From: Parvularculaceae bacterium
Lineage (GTDB): Bacteria > Pseudomonadota > Alphaproteobacteria > Caulobacterales > Parvularculaceae
Direction of reading: 5' to 3'
Assembly: GCA_020446945.1 (NCBI GenBank)
Contig: JAGRDS010000018.1
Location: forward strand, 1 to 50,037
DNA: 50,037 nt
The notes under the pieces were generated by a model, which had not been told where the DNA came from, searched no databases, and saw nothing but the letters and a program-made list of their open reading frames with translations. The position numbers and the translations under genes were made by a program. Below are positions 35,771-44,988 of this stretch, piece by piece (the first letter of the stretch is position 1; every line of letters starts with the position of its first letter).

Positions 35771-37528
35771 TTGGCCGGTAAAGGCATTCAAATCTCGGAG
35801 GAAATGCGCGCCGGCGTCGCCGCCGCGCGGCCGCTCGTCACGCGCGCGGCGATCTTTTCGGCCGGCGTCAACCTGCTGATGCTGACCGGCCCGCTTTACA
35901 TGTTGCAGCTTTACGACCGCGTGCTGTCGAGCCGCAGCCTGCCGACGCTCGCGGTTCTGACATTGCTCATCGTCGGCCTCTACGCCGGCATGGGGCTGCT
36001 CGATTTCGTGCGCACGGCGCTGGTCTCGCGCGCGGCGGCGCGGTTCGACGCAAGGCTCGCCGATTCCGCTTTCAACGCCGCCGTCGAAGGCGCGCGCTAT
36101 TCCGGCGGGCAGGCGGGCGACGCGCCGCTGAAAGACCTGCGCACCATACGCCAGGCCATCGGCTCATCCGCGATCACGGCGTTTTTCGATGCGCCTTTCG
36201 CCCCGCTCTATCTCCTCATCGTCTTTATGCTGCACTGGGCGCTGGGGCTTACCGCGCTCGCCGGCGCGGCGGCGTTGATCGCAATGGCGATCGTCAACGA
36301 ACGCGCGTCGCGCAAATCGCTGGCGGACGCGCTTGAATCTGGCGCGGCGGGCGATGCGGCGATGGCGGCCATATTGCGCAACGCATCGGCGACGGATGCG
36401 ATGGGCATGCGCGGCGCCGTGCGCCGGATGTGGTTCGCGCATTCGTCGAAATCGATCGCATCGAACGCGCAGGCCGCCGATTTCATCAATATCTTCGGCG
36501 CCGCGACGAAGGCGAGCCGGATGTTCCTGCAATCGCTCATTCTCGGCGTCGGCGCGCTGCTTGTCATCGCGCAGCAAACGACGCCGGGCGTGATGATCGC
36601 CGCGTCCATCATCACCGGGCGCGCGCTTGCGCCGATAGAAATGGCGATCGGGCAATGGCGCGTCATCGGTGCGGCGATCGCGGCATGGAAACGGCTTTCG
36701 AAATTTCTCGACGCCGCGCCCGGGCGGGCGGAAAAGATTTCCCTTCCCGCGCCGAGCGGCAATCTGAAGCTTTCGCGCGTTTTCGTTCAGCCCGCGCTCG
36801 CCAAAAAGCCGATCGTCAAGGGCGTCACGCTCGACCTCGCCCCCGGCGAGGCGATCGGCATTATCGGTCCGTCGGGCGCGGGCAAATCAACGCTTGCGCG
36901 CGCGATGGTCGGCGTCGAGCGCGTCGTCGCCGGCGAGGTGAGGCTGGACGGCGCCGATCTTCTCGCCTGGCCGCGCGAGGATGTCGGCCGGTTCATCGGC
37001 TACCTGCCGCAGGAAACGGAACTGTTCTCCGGAACGGTGGCGCAAAATATCGCGCGCTTCGACGACAGCGCGAGCGATGATGAAATCGTCGCCGCGGCGC
37101 AGGCGGCCGGCGCCTATGAACTCGTTCTCAATCTTCCCGACGGGTTTGAAACCGAAGTCGGCGATCGCGGCTTCCGGCTTTCCGTCGGCCAGCGTCAGCG
37201 CGTCGGCCTTGCGCGCGCCCTCTTTCGCGAGCCGACGCTCATCGTTCTCGATGAACCGAATTCCAACCTCGATTCGGAAGGAGAGGTTGCTCTTTCGAAC
37301 GCCATTCTGACGGCGAAGCGGCGCGGCGCGGCGCTGGTCGTCGTCGCGCACCGGCCGAGCGCGATCGCGCATGTCGACCGCTTGTTGCTGCTGACGGACG
37401 GCGAGGCGCGCGCTTACGGTCCGCGCGACGAAGTGCTGGCGAAAATCGCGCCGGGCGTCGCCTCCATCGGCGCGAAGAAACCGCAGGAAACCGGACAGAA
37501 TGACTATCCCAGCCGATCAAACGCCTGA
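35771..37528 (+). CDS. type I secretion ABC transporter (PrtD-like permease/ATPase)
   Basis: A 585-aa inner-membrane exporter for RTX proteins. The N-terminal half (residues ~20-310) is a six-helix ABC membrane domain beginning FSAGVNLLMLTGPLYMLQLY and DRVLSSRSLPTL, typical of the PrtD/AprD branch, which lacks the HlyB peptidase-like domain. The ATPase has Walker A GPSGAGKST (~366), LPQETELFSGTV, signature LSVGQRQRVGLARAL (~469) and Walker B LIVLDEPNSNLDSEG. It starts with TTG after AGAAGCAGGATCAAGGGC. It overlaps the adaptor gene by 29 bases. The four RTX proteins upstream are the likely cargo. Confidence 0.93.
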   Translation: MAGKGIQISEEMRAGVAAARPLVTRAAIFSAGVNLLMLTGPLYMLQLYDRVLSSRSLPTLAVLTLLIVGLYAGMGLLDFVRTALVSRAAARFDARLADSAFNAAVEGARYSGGQAGDAPLKDLRTIRQAIGSSAITAFFDAPFAPLYLLIVFMLHWALGLTALAGAAALIAMAIVNERASRKSLADALESGAAGDAAMAAILRNASATDAMGMRGAVRRMWFAHSSKSIASNAQAADFINIFGAATKASRMFLQSLILGVGALLVIAQQTTPGVMIAASIITGRALAPIEMAIGQWRVIGAAIAAWKRLSKFLDAAPGRAEKISLPAPSGNLKLSRVFVQPALAKKPIVKGVTLDLAPGEAIGIIGPSGAGKSTLARAMVGVERVVAGEVRLDGADLLAWPREDVGRFIGYLPQETELFSGTVAQNIARFDDSASDDEIVAAAQAAGAYELVLNLPDGFETEVGDRGFRLSVGQRQRVGLARALFREPTLIVLDEPNSNLDSEGEVALSNAILTAKRRGAALVVVAHRPSAIAHVDRLLLLTDGEARAYGPRDEVLAKIAPGVASIGAKKPQETGQNDYPSRSNA

Positions 37529-38825
37529 GGCGGGCGACGATTCCCACCGTTTCGTTCGCCTCGGCTGGATTGCGGCCGGCGCCGTATTCGGCGGCCTCCT
37601 TTTGTGGTCGATTTTCGCGCCGATCAATTCCGCCGTGATCGCGCCGGGGCAATTGTCCGTTGAATCGAACCGCAAGACGATCCAGCATCTTGAAGGCGGC
37701 GTAATTCGGAAGATCCTTGTCAGGGAGGGGCAGGAGGTAAAAGCCGGCGACGCGCTGATCGAACTCGACGATACGGTGACGGGCGCGAATGTCGACGTTT
37801 TGTCCGCCCAGCTCGCCGAAGCGATCGCGCGATATGCGCGCCTTCTGGCCGAACGCGACGGACTCGGCGACATTCCGGCGGATTCAATCGCTTTTTCCAT
37901 CGCGCCCGACGATCTCGATTTCAAAACCAATCTCGACGGACAGAAAAAACTGCTTGAAGCGCGCGAGGCGACGAAGAAAACGCAGATCGCGCTTCTGGAA
38001 GAACGCATCGTCCAGCAATCGAAACGCATAGAAGGCTATGCGCGGCAAATGAAATCGCTGCGCCGGCAGGCGCAACTGGTCAGCGAGGAGCTTGACGGCG
38101 TAAAGCGCCTTAACGCTGAAGGGTTCGCGCCGACGACGCGGGTGCGCGAACTTGAACGCACGAAGGAAGCGATCGCCGGCCAGCAGGGGCAACTGACTGC
38201 GGCGAGCGCGGAAACCGAGAGCGAAATCGCCGGCGCGAAACTTGAGATTGAAAGGCTGCGCCAGCAATCGCGCCAGGATGCGATCAAGGAATCGCAGGAT
38301 CTCGAAGTGCAGATCGCCGCCCTGATAGAACGGCGAACGGCGGCGCGCGATGCGCTGGCGCGCACGCAGATCACCGCGCCGGAGGACGGCGTCGTTCTCG
38401 GCCTGTCCGTTCACACGGTCGGCGGCGTCATCGCGCCGGGCGCGCCTGTTATGGAGATCGTGCCGAAGGGCGACGCCTTGCGCGTCGCCGCGCATATCTC
38501 GCCGCGCGATGTCGACAAGGTCAAACCCGGTCAGGAAGCCGTCATCCGCTTCACGTCGCTGAATTCGCGCCTGACGCCGGAAGCGCGCGGATCGGTTCGT
38601 CAGGTCTCGGCGGACAGTTTCGTCGACCGCGAAACGGGCGCGGCCTATTTCCTCGTTCTGATCGACCTGCCGCCGCAGGAGGAACTCGATAAAATCCTCA
38701 GAGGCCAGACGCTGGTGCCGGGCATGCCCGCCGAAAGCTTCATTCGCACCGGATCGCGCCCGGCGATCAGCTATCTGCTGAAGCCGCTGACAGACGCCTT
38801 CTCGCGCGCGTTACGCGAGGAATAA
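37500..38825 (+). CDS. type I secretion membrane-fusion protein (PrtE/HlyD family)
   Basis: A 441-aa periplasmic adaptor linking the ABC exporter to an outer-membrane channel. A single transmembrane segment (AGAVFGGLLLWSIFAPINSA, ~27-46) precedes the biotinyl-lipoyl-like region (GQLSVESNRKTIQHLEGGVI, a HlyD hallmark), long coiled coils (~95-290) and the C-terminal beta domain (VIRFTSLNSRLTPEARGSVR). It is encoded within the end of the exporter gene, so expression is coupled. The outer-membrane partner is not in the window. Confidence 0.93.
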   Translation: MTIPADQTPEAGDDSHRFVRLGWIAAGAVFGGLLLWSIFAPINSAVIAPGQLSVESNRKTIQHLEGGVIRKILVREGQEVKAGDALIELDDTVTGANVDVLSAQLAEAIARYARLLAERDGLGDIPADSIAFSIAPDDLDFKTNLDGQKKLLEAREATKKTQIALLEERIVQQSKRIEGYARQMKSLRRQAQLVSEELDGVKRLNAEGFAPTTRVRELERTKEAIAGQQGQLTAASAETESEIAGAKLEIERLRQQSRQDAIKESQDLEVQIAALIERRTAARDALARTQITAPEDGVVLGLSVHTVGGVIAPGAPVMEIVPKGDALRVAAHISPRDVDKVKPGQEAVIRFTSLNSRLTPEARGSVRQVSADSFVDRETGAAYFLVLIDLPPQEELDKILRGQTLVPGMPAESFIRTGSRPAISYLLKPLTDAFSRALREE

Positions 38826-38832
38826 AACGCGG

Positions 38833-40029
38833 ATGAAAATTCTTTTTCTTCACGATAATTTCCCCGCCCAGTTCGGACCGGTCGGCGCCTATCTCGCGCG
38901 GAACGGATGGGAGGTCGCGTTCGGCACGCAAAGGGAAGGCGCGAAGGCCCCGCTCTTTTCGATATTCAATTACAAGCCGCACCGCCAGATTACGAACGGC
39001 GTTCATCCCTACGCCGCTACATTTGAAAAAGCAGCCATCAACGGTCAGGCGGCGGCGCGCGCATGCCTCGATCTGAAAAAGCAGGGCTATGCGCCCGATG
39101 TCATGGTTGCCCATTCGGGCTGGGGCCCCGGCATGTATCTGAAAGATATCTGGCCGGATGCGCGCTATGTCGGCTATTTCGAATGGTATTATCAGCCGGT
39201 CGGCCCGGATATCGCTTTCATGAAAGAGGAGGGCGCGCGCAACGAGGACGAGTTGTTGCGAACGCGCGGACGCAACGCCCCCATCCTTACCGATCTCGCC
39301 GCCTGCGACATCGGACTTTGCCCGACGCACTACCAGAAGAGCCAGTTTCCGCCAGACCTTTCCGGGAAACTGAACGTGATGCATGACGGCATAGATATTG
39401 AAACCTATGCGCCGTCGCCGGGCGCAAGGCTGAAACTGCCGGGACTGGATCTTTCGCATGCGGATGAAATCGTCACCTATGTGGCGCGCGGCATGGAACC
39501 CTATCGCGGGTTTCCGCAGTTTATGGCGGCGGCGGCCGAGATCATGGCGCGCCGGCCCGGCGCGCATGTCGTCGTCGTCGGCGAGGATCGCGTCGCATAC
39601 GGGCGTAAACTGCCCGAAGGCGATAGCTGGAAAAAGCGTATGCTGGCGCAATACGGCTTTGACGAGAAGCGCATCCATTTCACCGGGCTGATTCCGCGCG
39701 ATCAGTATCTGAAAGTGCTTCAGGCATCGTCCGTACACATCTATTTGACCGTTCCTTTCGTGCTTTCCTGGTCGATGATGGAGGCGATGAGCGCCGGTTG
39801 CCTGCTCGTCGCGTCAAACACCGATCCGGTGAAAGAACTGATCGAGGACGGGAAAAACGGCGTACTCGTGGATTTCTACAATGTTCAGGCGATTGCGCGG
39901 GCGATAATCCGCGCGCTTGAAGATCCGGAAAAACATGCGTCCATGCGCGCGGCGGCGCGTCAAACGATTGTCGAGCGCTATAGCGCGCAGGAAATATATG
40001 CGCGAAAGGCTGAATTGTTCCGCGGCTGA
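38833..40029 (+). CDS. family 4 glycosyltransferase
   Basis: A 398-aa GT-B enzyme. The N-terminal half begins MKILFLHDNFPAQFGPVGAY, resembling a group of GT4 enzymes with FPAQF; the C-terminal half has VMHDGIDIETYAP, the fold-typical FTGLIPRDQYLKVLQASSVH and the donor-binding EAMSAGCLLVASNTDPVKEL. It lies 7 bases after the type I adaptor gene, so it is very probably co-transcribed with the exporter, a link between protein export and glycosylation. Confidence 0.9.
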   Translation: MKILFLHDNFPAQFGPVGAYLARNGWEVAFGTQREGAKAPLFSIFNYKPHRQITNGVHPYAATFEKAAINGQAAARACLDLKKQGYAPDVMVAHSGWGPGMYLKDIWPDARYVGYFEWYYQPVGPDIAFMKEEGARNEDELLRTRGRNAPILTDLAACDIGLCPTHYQKSQFPPDLSGKLNVMHDGIDIETYAPSPGARLKLPGLDLSHADEIVTYVARGMEPYRGFPQFMAAAAEIMARRPGAHVVVVGEDRVAYGRKLPEGDSWKKRMLAQYGFDEKRIHFTGLIPRDQYLKVLQASSVHIYLTVPFVLSWSMMEAMSAGCLLVASNTDPVKELIEDGKNGVLVDFYNVQAIARAIIRALEDPEKHASMRAAARQTIVERYSAQEIYARKAELFRG

Positions 40030-40093
40030 AAGCGCGGCCGGCCGCGCCGCTTTCGGCCGGATTTAACCGGTTGACCGGCCAGGGGAGAAGAAC

Positions 40094-40924
40094 ATGGCGA
40101 AACTTTTTTCGATAGCGTCGTGGAATGTCGAACATTTTAAAGACGATGCGTCGCGCGTCGGGCGCGTCGTCCAGTTTCTCGACGATCAGAAACCGGACCT
40201 TTTCGCGCTTTACGAGATCGAGGGCGCGACCGTCTGGAAAACTATTATGTCCCGGATGCCGGGATACACTTTCCAGATTACGGAAGGGCCGCAGACCCAG
40301 GAAATTCTGGTCGGCGTAAAGAGGAATATGACCGCCTTCATTACGCAGAAAATCGCATTCAAAGCCGGTACGACGCATATGCGTCCCGGCCAGCTTGTAA
40401 CGGTCGAGGCGGGCGGAGAGGAATATGCGGTCCTGTTTCTGCATGTCGCCAGCGGAACCAATCCGCGCGGCATGGGCCTGCGCGACGACATGATCGAACG
40501 CGCGCTCGATTTCCGGAAGGTGCTGGACAAGGCGGCGGGCGGCGCGCAGAAAGCCAACTACATCTTTCTCGGCGATCTGAATTCGATGGGTCTTGAATAT
40601 CCGTTCAAGCACGACATTCCGGCGACGGATGAAATCAGGAAATGGGAAAAGCGCGCCGCACGCAAGGCGATTTCCATGCGGCGTCTGGAAAAGACGCATC
40701 CGAATTCCTGGTCGAACGGCAGCCGGTCATCCATTCCGCCGTCAAATCTCGACCACGTTTTCGCCGCCAGGCATTTGAAGTTCAAAACCTTCAGGGCCGA
40801 AGACGGAACCGATGCGCAGGTCGATGTGCGCGGCTGGGTCGACAGGAAAACGACCGCCTCGCGCGACAAGTGGATCGAGGATTTTTCCGATCACTCGCTC
40901 TTGTATCTTGAAGTCCACAGTTGA
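40094..40924 (+). CDS. endonuclease/exonuclease/phosphatase-fold protein
   Basis: A 276-aa protein of the EEP superfamily: SIASWNVEHFKDDASRVGRV (Asn of the metal site), LFALYEIEGATV (catalytic Glu), YIFLGDLNSMGLEYPF (GDxN) and EDFSDHSLLYLE (final SDH). It has no signal peptide. Substrate (DNA, phospholipid or other phosphodiester) is not clear. It follows the GT4 gene by 64 bases on the same strand. Confidence 0.88.
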   Translation: MAKLFSIASWNVEHFKDDASRVGRVVQFLDDQKPDLFALYEIEGATVWKTIMSRMPGYTFQITEGPQTQEILVGVKRNMTAFITQKIAFKAGTTHMRPGQLVTVEAGGEEYAVLFLHVASGTNPRGMGLRDDMIERALDFRKVLDKAAGGAQKANYIFLGDLNSMGLEYPFKHDIPATDEIRKWEKRAARKAISMRRLEKTHPNSWSNGSRSSIPPSNLDHVFAARHLKFKTFRAEDGTDAQVDVRGWVDRKTTASRDKWIEDFSDHSLLYLEVHS

Positions 40925-40933
40925 ACGGCCGGC

Positions 40934-41437
40934 CTAAAGCTTCCAGTCCGGCCGGATGAAATGGCAGGTGTATCCTTCGGGATATTTTTCGAGATAGTCC
41001 TGATGAAATTCTTCCGCGTCCCACCATTTTCCGGCGGGAACGATCTGCGTCACGACCTTTCCCGGCCAACGATTTGATGCGTCGATCTCGGCGATGACGC
41101 TTTGCGCTTCATCGCGTTGCGCATCGCTGAGAAAGAATATGGCGGACCGATATTGCGCGCCGACATCGCCGCCCTGTCGGTCTTTTGTCGAAGGGTCGTG
41201 GATCTGGAAAAAGAATTCGAGCAGGGCGCGATAGCTCGTTTTCGCGGGATCGTAGACGATGCGGATCGCTTCGGCGTGTCCTGTCGCGCCGGTTTTCACC
41301 TGCTTGTATTGCGGGCTGTCGAGATCGCCGCCCGTATAGCCGACATGCGTTTCGATAACGCCCGGAAGCTTGCGGAAAAGATCTTCCATCCCCCAGAAGC
41401 AGCCGCCGGCCAGAATGGCGATGTCCTTGTCAGCCAT
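40934..41437 (-). CDS. msrA: peptide-methionine (S)-S-oxide reductase MsrA
   Basis: Reduces methionine-S-sulfoxide in proteins. The 167-aa protein has the catalytic [10 protein letters not shown] near residue 12, then [16 protein letters not shown] and the family motif [14 protein letters not shown]. It lies 14 bases after trxB on the same strand; thioredoxin reductase supplies electrons via thioredoxin, so the pairing makes sense. Confidence 0.95.
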   Translation of the reverse strand: MADKDIAILAGGCFWGMEDLFRKLPGVIETHVGYTGGDLDSPQYKQVKTGATGHAEAIRIVYDPAKTSYRALLEFFFQIHDPSTKDRQGGDVGAQYRSAIFFLSDAQRDEAQSVIAEIDASNRWPGKVVTQIVPAGKWWDAEEFHQDYLEKYPEGYTCHFIRPDWKL

Positions 41438-41451
41438 GGAAACTCCCTGTC

Positions 41452-42393
41452 TTACGCGCCGAAATCGCGCCCGGCGAGAAAGCGCTCGGCTTCAAGCGCG
41501 GCCATGCAGCCCATGCCGGCCGCGGTGACGGCCTGGCGATAAATATCGTCGGTTACATCGCCCGCCGCATAAACGCCTTCGATCTCGGTCGAAACGGTTC
41601 CCGGCTTTACGATCAGATAGCCGTTGTCTTTCATTTTCAGTTTTCCGGCGAACAGCTCCGTCGCCGGCTTGTGGCCGATGGCGATGAACACGCCGTCGGT
41701 TTTCAGTTCCTTCATCGCGCCGGTTTTCGAATGTTTAAGGCGCGCGCCCGTTACGCCGAGCGGGTCTTCGTCGCCGAGAATTTCATCGAGCGTGTGGTCC
41801 CAGACGATCTCGACGTTTTGCTTGGCGAAAAGCCGGTCCTGAAGGATTTTCTCCGCACGGAACGTATCGCGCCGATGGACGACCGTGACGGATTTCGCGA
41901 GGCCGGAAAGATAAAGCGCTTCCTCGACCGCCGTGTTGCCGCCGCCGACGACGACGACATCCTTGCCGCGATAGAAAAATCCGTCGCAGGTCGCGCAAGC
42001 CGAAACGCCGAAGCCCTGAAATTTTAGTTCGCTTGCAAGCCCAAGCCATTTCGCCTGCGCGCCCGTTGCGATGACGAGCGCGTCCGTCTCGTAGGTTTCT
42101 CCCGAATCGCCTTTCAGCGTGAACGGCCGCACGGTCAGGTCGACATCGGTGATAAGGTCGGCGATGAATTCCGCGCCGACATGTTCGGCCTGTTTTTGCA
42201 TCTGCTCCATCAGCCACGGTCCCTGAATGACGTCGGCGAAACCGGGATAGTTCTCGACATCGGTCGTGATCGTCATTTGACCGCCCGGTTGCAGCCCGTG
42301 AACGACAACGGGTTTCAATCCTGCGCGCGCGGCGTAGATGGCGGCGGTCAGTCCGGCCGGGCCGGAGCCCAGGATAAGTAGTTTCGTTCGCAT
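41452..42393 (-). CDS. trxB: thioredoxin-disulfide reductase
   Basis: FAD/NADPH enzyme reducing thioredoxin. The 313-aa protein has the FAD-binding [20 protein letters not shown], the redox-active CATC in [11 protein letters not shown], the NADPH-binding [19 protein letters not shown] and the C-terminal FAD motif [20 protein letters not shown]. It is the first gene of the trxB-msrA pair and divergent from the hmgA operon, with the palindrome at 42496-42509 between them. Confidence 0.97.
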   Translation of the reverse strand: MRTKLLILGSGPAGLTAAIYAARAGLKPVVVHGLQPGGQMTITTDVENYPGFADVIQGPWLMEQMQKQAEHVGAEFIADLITDVDLTVRPFTLKGDSGETYETDALVIATGAQAKWLGLASELKFQGFGVSACATCDGFFYRGKDVVVVGGGNTAVEEALYLSGLAKSVTVVHRRDTFRAEKILQDRLFAKQNVEIVWDHTLDEILGDEDPLGVTGARLKHSKTGAMKELKTDGVFIAIGHKPATELFAGKLKMKDNGYLIVKPGTVSTEIEGVYAAGDVTDDIYRQAVTAAGMGCMAALEAERFLAGRDFGA

Positions 42394-42495
42394 CTGGTCC
42401 TCTCGATCGTTGCGCGCGATATGGCCGCTTCATCCCGTCGGGGCAAGACGGCGCCCGTCCCCCTCGCGGATGGTTGATTTGCGCGCGTCAAGAAG

Positions 42496-42509
42496 GTAAC
42501 ATATGTTAC
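42496..42509. promoter_or_regulatory. perfect 14-base palindrome, likely operator of the homogentisate operon
   Basis: GTAACATATGTTAC is an exact palindrome 18 bases upstream of the hmgA start codon and in the divergent trxB-hmgA region. Size and AT-centred form match operators of MarR-type repressors, which often control aromatic catabolism. No regulator gene is adjacent. The role is inferred from its place and symmetry. Confidence 0.7.
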
Positions 42510-42527
42510 TAATTTGAGGAGAACCCC

Positions 42528-43667
42528 ATGCGCAAATGGATCACCGCCTCGCGAATCGAAGGCGAGGCCTCCCGGCAGGCCCATGCCGATATGCCGGACG
42601 GCACCTATGAGCGCGAGGTCTCGAAGGAAGGATTTTTCGGTCCCGCCGCCTTTTTTCATCACCGCCGGCCGCCGACGGGCTGGACGAATATCGAAGGCCC
42701 GCTCCGCCCGCGCGCGTTCAATCTCGCCGCGCTCGCCGCCGCGCCCTTGTCGCCCTGGTCGGCGCCGCGCGTTTTGCACAACAAGGCGACGGAATTGCGC
42801 TTCTGGAAGCTCGGCGAGGCGATGCCCGCGCTTGCGCGCAATGCGGACGGCGACCAGTTGCTTTTCATACACGCCGGTTCGGGCGATCTTTTCTGCGATT
42901 ACGGTCATCTCGGTTTCGAGCCTGGCGATTATATTATGTTGCCGCGCGGTACGATGTGGCGCCTTGCGCCGAAATCCGAGCTTTCGGTCTTGATGATAGA
43001 GGCGACGAACTCGCACTACACGCTCCCCGACAAGGGGCTTCTCGGCGGCCACGCGATCTTCGATCCGGCCTTGTTCGACGCGCCGAAAATGAACGCCGAA
43101 TTCAAGGCGCATCAGGCCGATGACGGCGAAACGAAAGTCGAAGTCAAAAAGCGCGGCGAGCTTTCGGTCGTCACATACCCTTACAACCCCCTCGACGCTG
43201 TCGGCTGGCACGGCGAATTATCGCCGGTCCGGATCAATGTCCGCCACATTCGCCCGTTGATGAGCCATCGCTATCATGTGCCGCCGTCTGCGCACACGAC
43301 ATTCCTGGCCGACCGCTTCGTCGTCTGCACCTTCGCGCCTCGTCCGTTCGAGACCGATCCCGGCGCGCTGAAAGTGCCGTTCTTCCACAATAATGACGAT
43401 TACGATGAAGTGCTTTTCTATCATGCGGGCGATTTTTTCAGCCGCGACAATATCGACGCCGGCATGATGACGTTTCATCCCACCGGCTTCACGCACGGGC
43501 CGCATCCCAAGGCGCTGAAAAACATGCTGATCCAGAAGAAAACGGCGACAGACGAATTCGCCGTCATGATCGATACGCGCGATCCGCTGGAGATTGGCGA
43601 GGGCGCCGGCGCGGTCGAATTCAAGGGATATGTCGATAGCTGGAAGGCGGGGGACGCTGACCGGTGA
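42528..43667 (+). CDS. hmgA: homogentisate 1,2-dioxygenase
   Basis: Opens the ring of homogentisate to maleylacetoacetate in tyrosine/phenylalanine breakdown; an iron-dependent cupin. The 379-aa protein has the family segments ELRFWKLGEAM, GSGDLFCDYGHLGFEPGDYI, and the iron site pattern NNDDYDEVLFYHAGDF plus PTGFTHGPHPKAL (Glu and His ligands). It is shorter than the classic ~440-aa enzymes but complete at both ends. TTTGAGGAG is the ribosome binding site. It heads an operon with the DUF6980 and fumarylacetoacetase-like genes. Confidence 0.93.
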   Translation: MRKWITASRIEGEASRQAHADMPDGTYEREVSKEGFFGPAAFFHHRRPPTGWTNIEGPLRPRAFNLAALAAAPLSPWSAPRVLHNKATELRFWKLGEAMPALARNADGDQLLFIHAGSGDLFCDYGHLGFEPGDYIMLPRGTMWRLAPKSELSVLMIEATNSHYTLPDKGLLGGHAIFDPALFDAPKMNAEFKAHQADDGETKVEVKKRGELSVVTYPYNPLDAVGWHGELSPVRINVRHIRPLMSHRYHVPPSAHTTFLADRFVVCTFAPRPFETDPGALKVPFFHNNDDYDEVLFYHAGDFFSRDNIDAGMMTFHPTGFTHGPHPKALKNMLIQKKTATDEFAVMIDTRDPLEIGEGAGAVEFKGYVDSWKAGDADR

Positions 43668-43903
43668 TGCCGAAAACGCAGCACCCGGATCCCCAGTCAT
43701 TGTGTTGCGAATCGATGCAGGCCGCCCTGCAGCTCGATTGCGAAAGTCATAGCGACCCGTTCGAGTGCCCCGACAGTCTTATCGCCTATAATGAAGGGCT
43801 GGATCAGTTCGCGCTGATCGTGCATGACGGCGAGCGTCATGTCGTGCTGATCCGCTTTTGCCCGTGGTGCGGGGCGCAACTCGCCAAAGGAACCGACGAA
43901 TGA
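43667..43903 (+). CDS. small DUF6980-like protein
   Basis: A 78-aa cytosolic protein with a CC pair near the start (LCCESMQAALQLDC), FECPDSLIAY and the end motif RFCPWCGAQL, i.e. a CxxC that could bind zinc with the earlier Cys residues. It overlaps hmgA at its start and fahA at its end by a few bases, so it is part of the operon. The function is unknown; it may assist or regulate the pathway. Confidence 0.75.
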   Translation: MPKTQHPDPQSLCCESMQAALQLDCESHSDPFECPDSLIAYNEGLDQFALIVHDGERHVVLIRFCPWCGAQLAKGTDE

Positions 43904-44913
43904 AACTCGCCTCTTTGAAACATGGCCGCGACGGAAAGCTGGTCATCGTTTCCGATGATCTGACGCGCTGTACGGACGCGGCGCGCATTGCGCCGACATT
44001 GCAGGCCGCGCTCGACAACTGGGAGAGCGCCGAGCCGCATCTGCGCGAACTGGCGCAAAGCCTTGAAGTCGGCGCCGCGCCTGTCGAGCGCTTTCACGAG
44101 CGCGAATGCGCCTCGCCCCTGCCGCGCGCCTTTCAGTGGGCGGACGGTTCGGCCTATGTCAATCACGTCGAACTCGTCCGCAAAGCGCGCGGCGCGGAAA
44201 TGCCTGAAAGTTTCTGGTCCGATCCTTTGATGTATCAGGGCGGATCCGATTCCTTTCTCGGCCCGCGCGATGATATTCCGATGGCGGAGGACAGGGGCTG
44301 GGGCGTCGACATGGAAGGCGAGGTCGCCGTCATCGTCGGGGATACGCCGATGGGCGTCGGCCCGGTCGAGGCGCTCGATTATATCCGCCTCGTCATGCTG
44401 GTGAACGATGTCTCGCTGCGCGGCCTGATTCCGAACGAACTTTCCAAGGGCTTCGGGTTTTTTCAGTCGAAACCTTCATCCGCGTTCAGCCCGTGCGCGG
44501 TGACGCCCGATGCGCTGGGCGAAGCCTGGCGCAACGGCAAGCTGTGCCTTCCGCTGCTCGTCTCGCTGAACGGCAAGCCCTTCGGCCGCGCGGACGCCGG
44601 CGTCGACATGACGTTCCATTTCGGACAGCTCATTGCGCACGCGGCGAAAACGCGCCCGCTCGCGGCGGGGTCGATCATCGGATCGGGCACAGTGTCGAAC
44701 AAGCTCGGCGGCGGCCCCGGCAAACCGATCGCAGAGGGCGGCGCCGGCTATTCCTGCATCGCGGAGATCCGGATGATCGAAACGATTGCGGCTGGCGCGG
44801 CTGAAACGCCTTTCATGACCTATGGCGACCGCGTCGAGATCGAGATGTGCGACGCCAGGGGCAAGTCGATATTCGGGCGCATCGATCAAACGCTCGTGCG
44901 ATACGAGCGCTGA
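43900..44913 (+). CDS. fumarylacetoacetate hydrolase family protein
   Basis: A 337-aa FAH-family enzyme, most likely fumarylacetoacetase given the operon. The core shows PLMYQGGSDSFLGPRDDIPM, the metal-binding DMEGEVAVIVGD (Asp-x-Glu-x-Glu set), LVMLVNDVSLRGLIPNEL, FGFFQSKPSSAFSPCAVTPD and IIGSGTVSNKL. ATG 43900 overlaps the preceding stop (ATGA). An isomerase (maleylacetoacetate isomerase) is expected in the pathway but is not seen next to it. Confidence 0.9.
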   Translation: MKLASLKHGRDGKLVIVSDDLTRCTDAARIAPTLQAALDNWESAEPHLRELAQSLEVGAAPVERFHERECASPLPRAFQWADGSAYVNHVELVRKARGAEMPESFWSDPLMYQGGSDSFLGPRDDIPMAEDRGWGVDMEGEVAVIVGDTPMGVGPVEALDYIRLVMLVNDVSLRGLIPNELSKGFGFFQSKPSSAFSPCAVTPDALGEAWRNGKLCLPLLVSLNGKPFGRADAGVDMTFHFGQLIAHAAKTRPLAAGSIIGSGTVSNKLGGGPGKPIAEGGAGYSCIAEIRMIETIAAGAAETPFMTYGDRVEIEMCDARGKSIFGRIDQTLVRYER

Positions 44914-44988
44914 CAAGACTGCTTTGCATTATGGCGCCGCACGCACGCGCGGCGTATTATCGCGGACGTTCTGTCTCCGGAGAATGAG

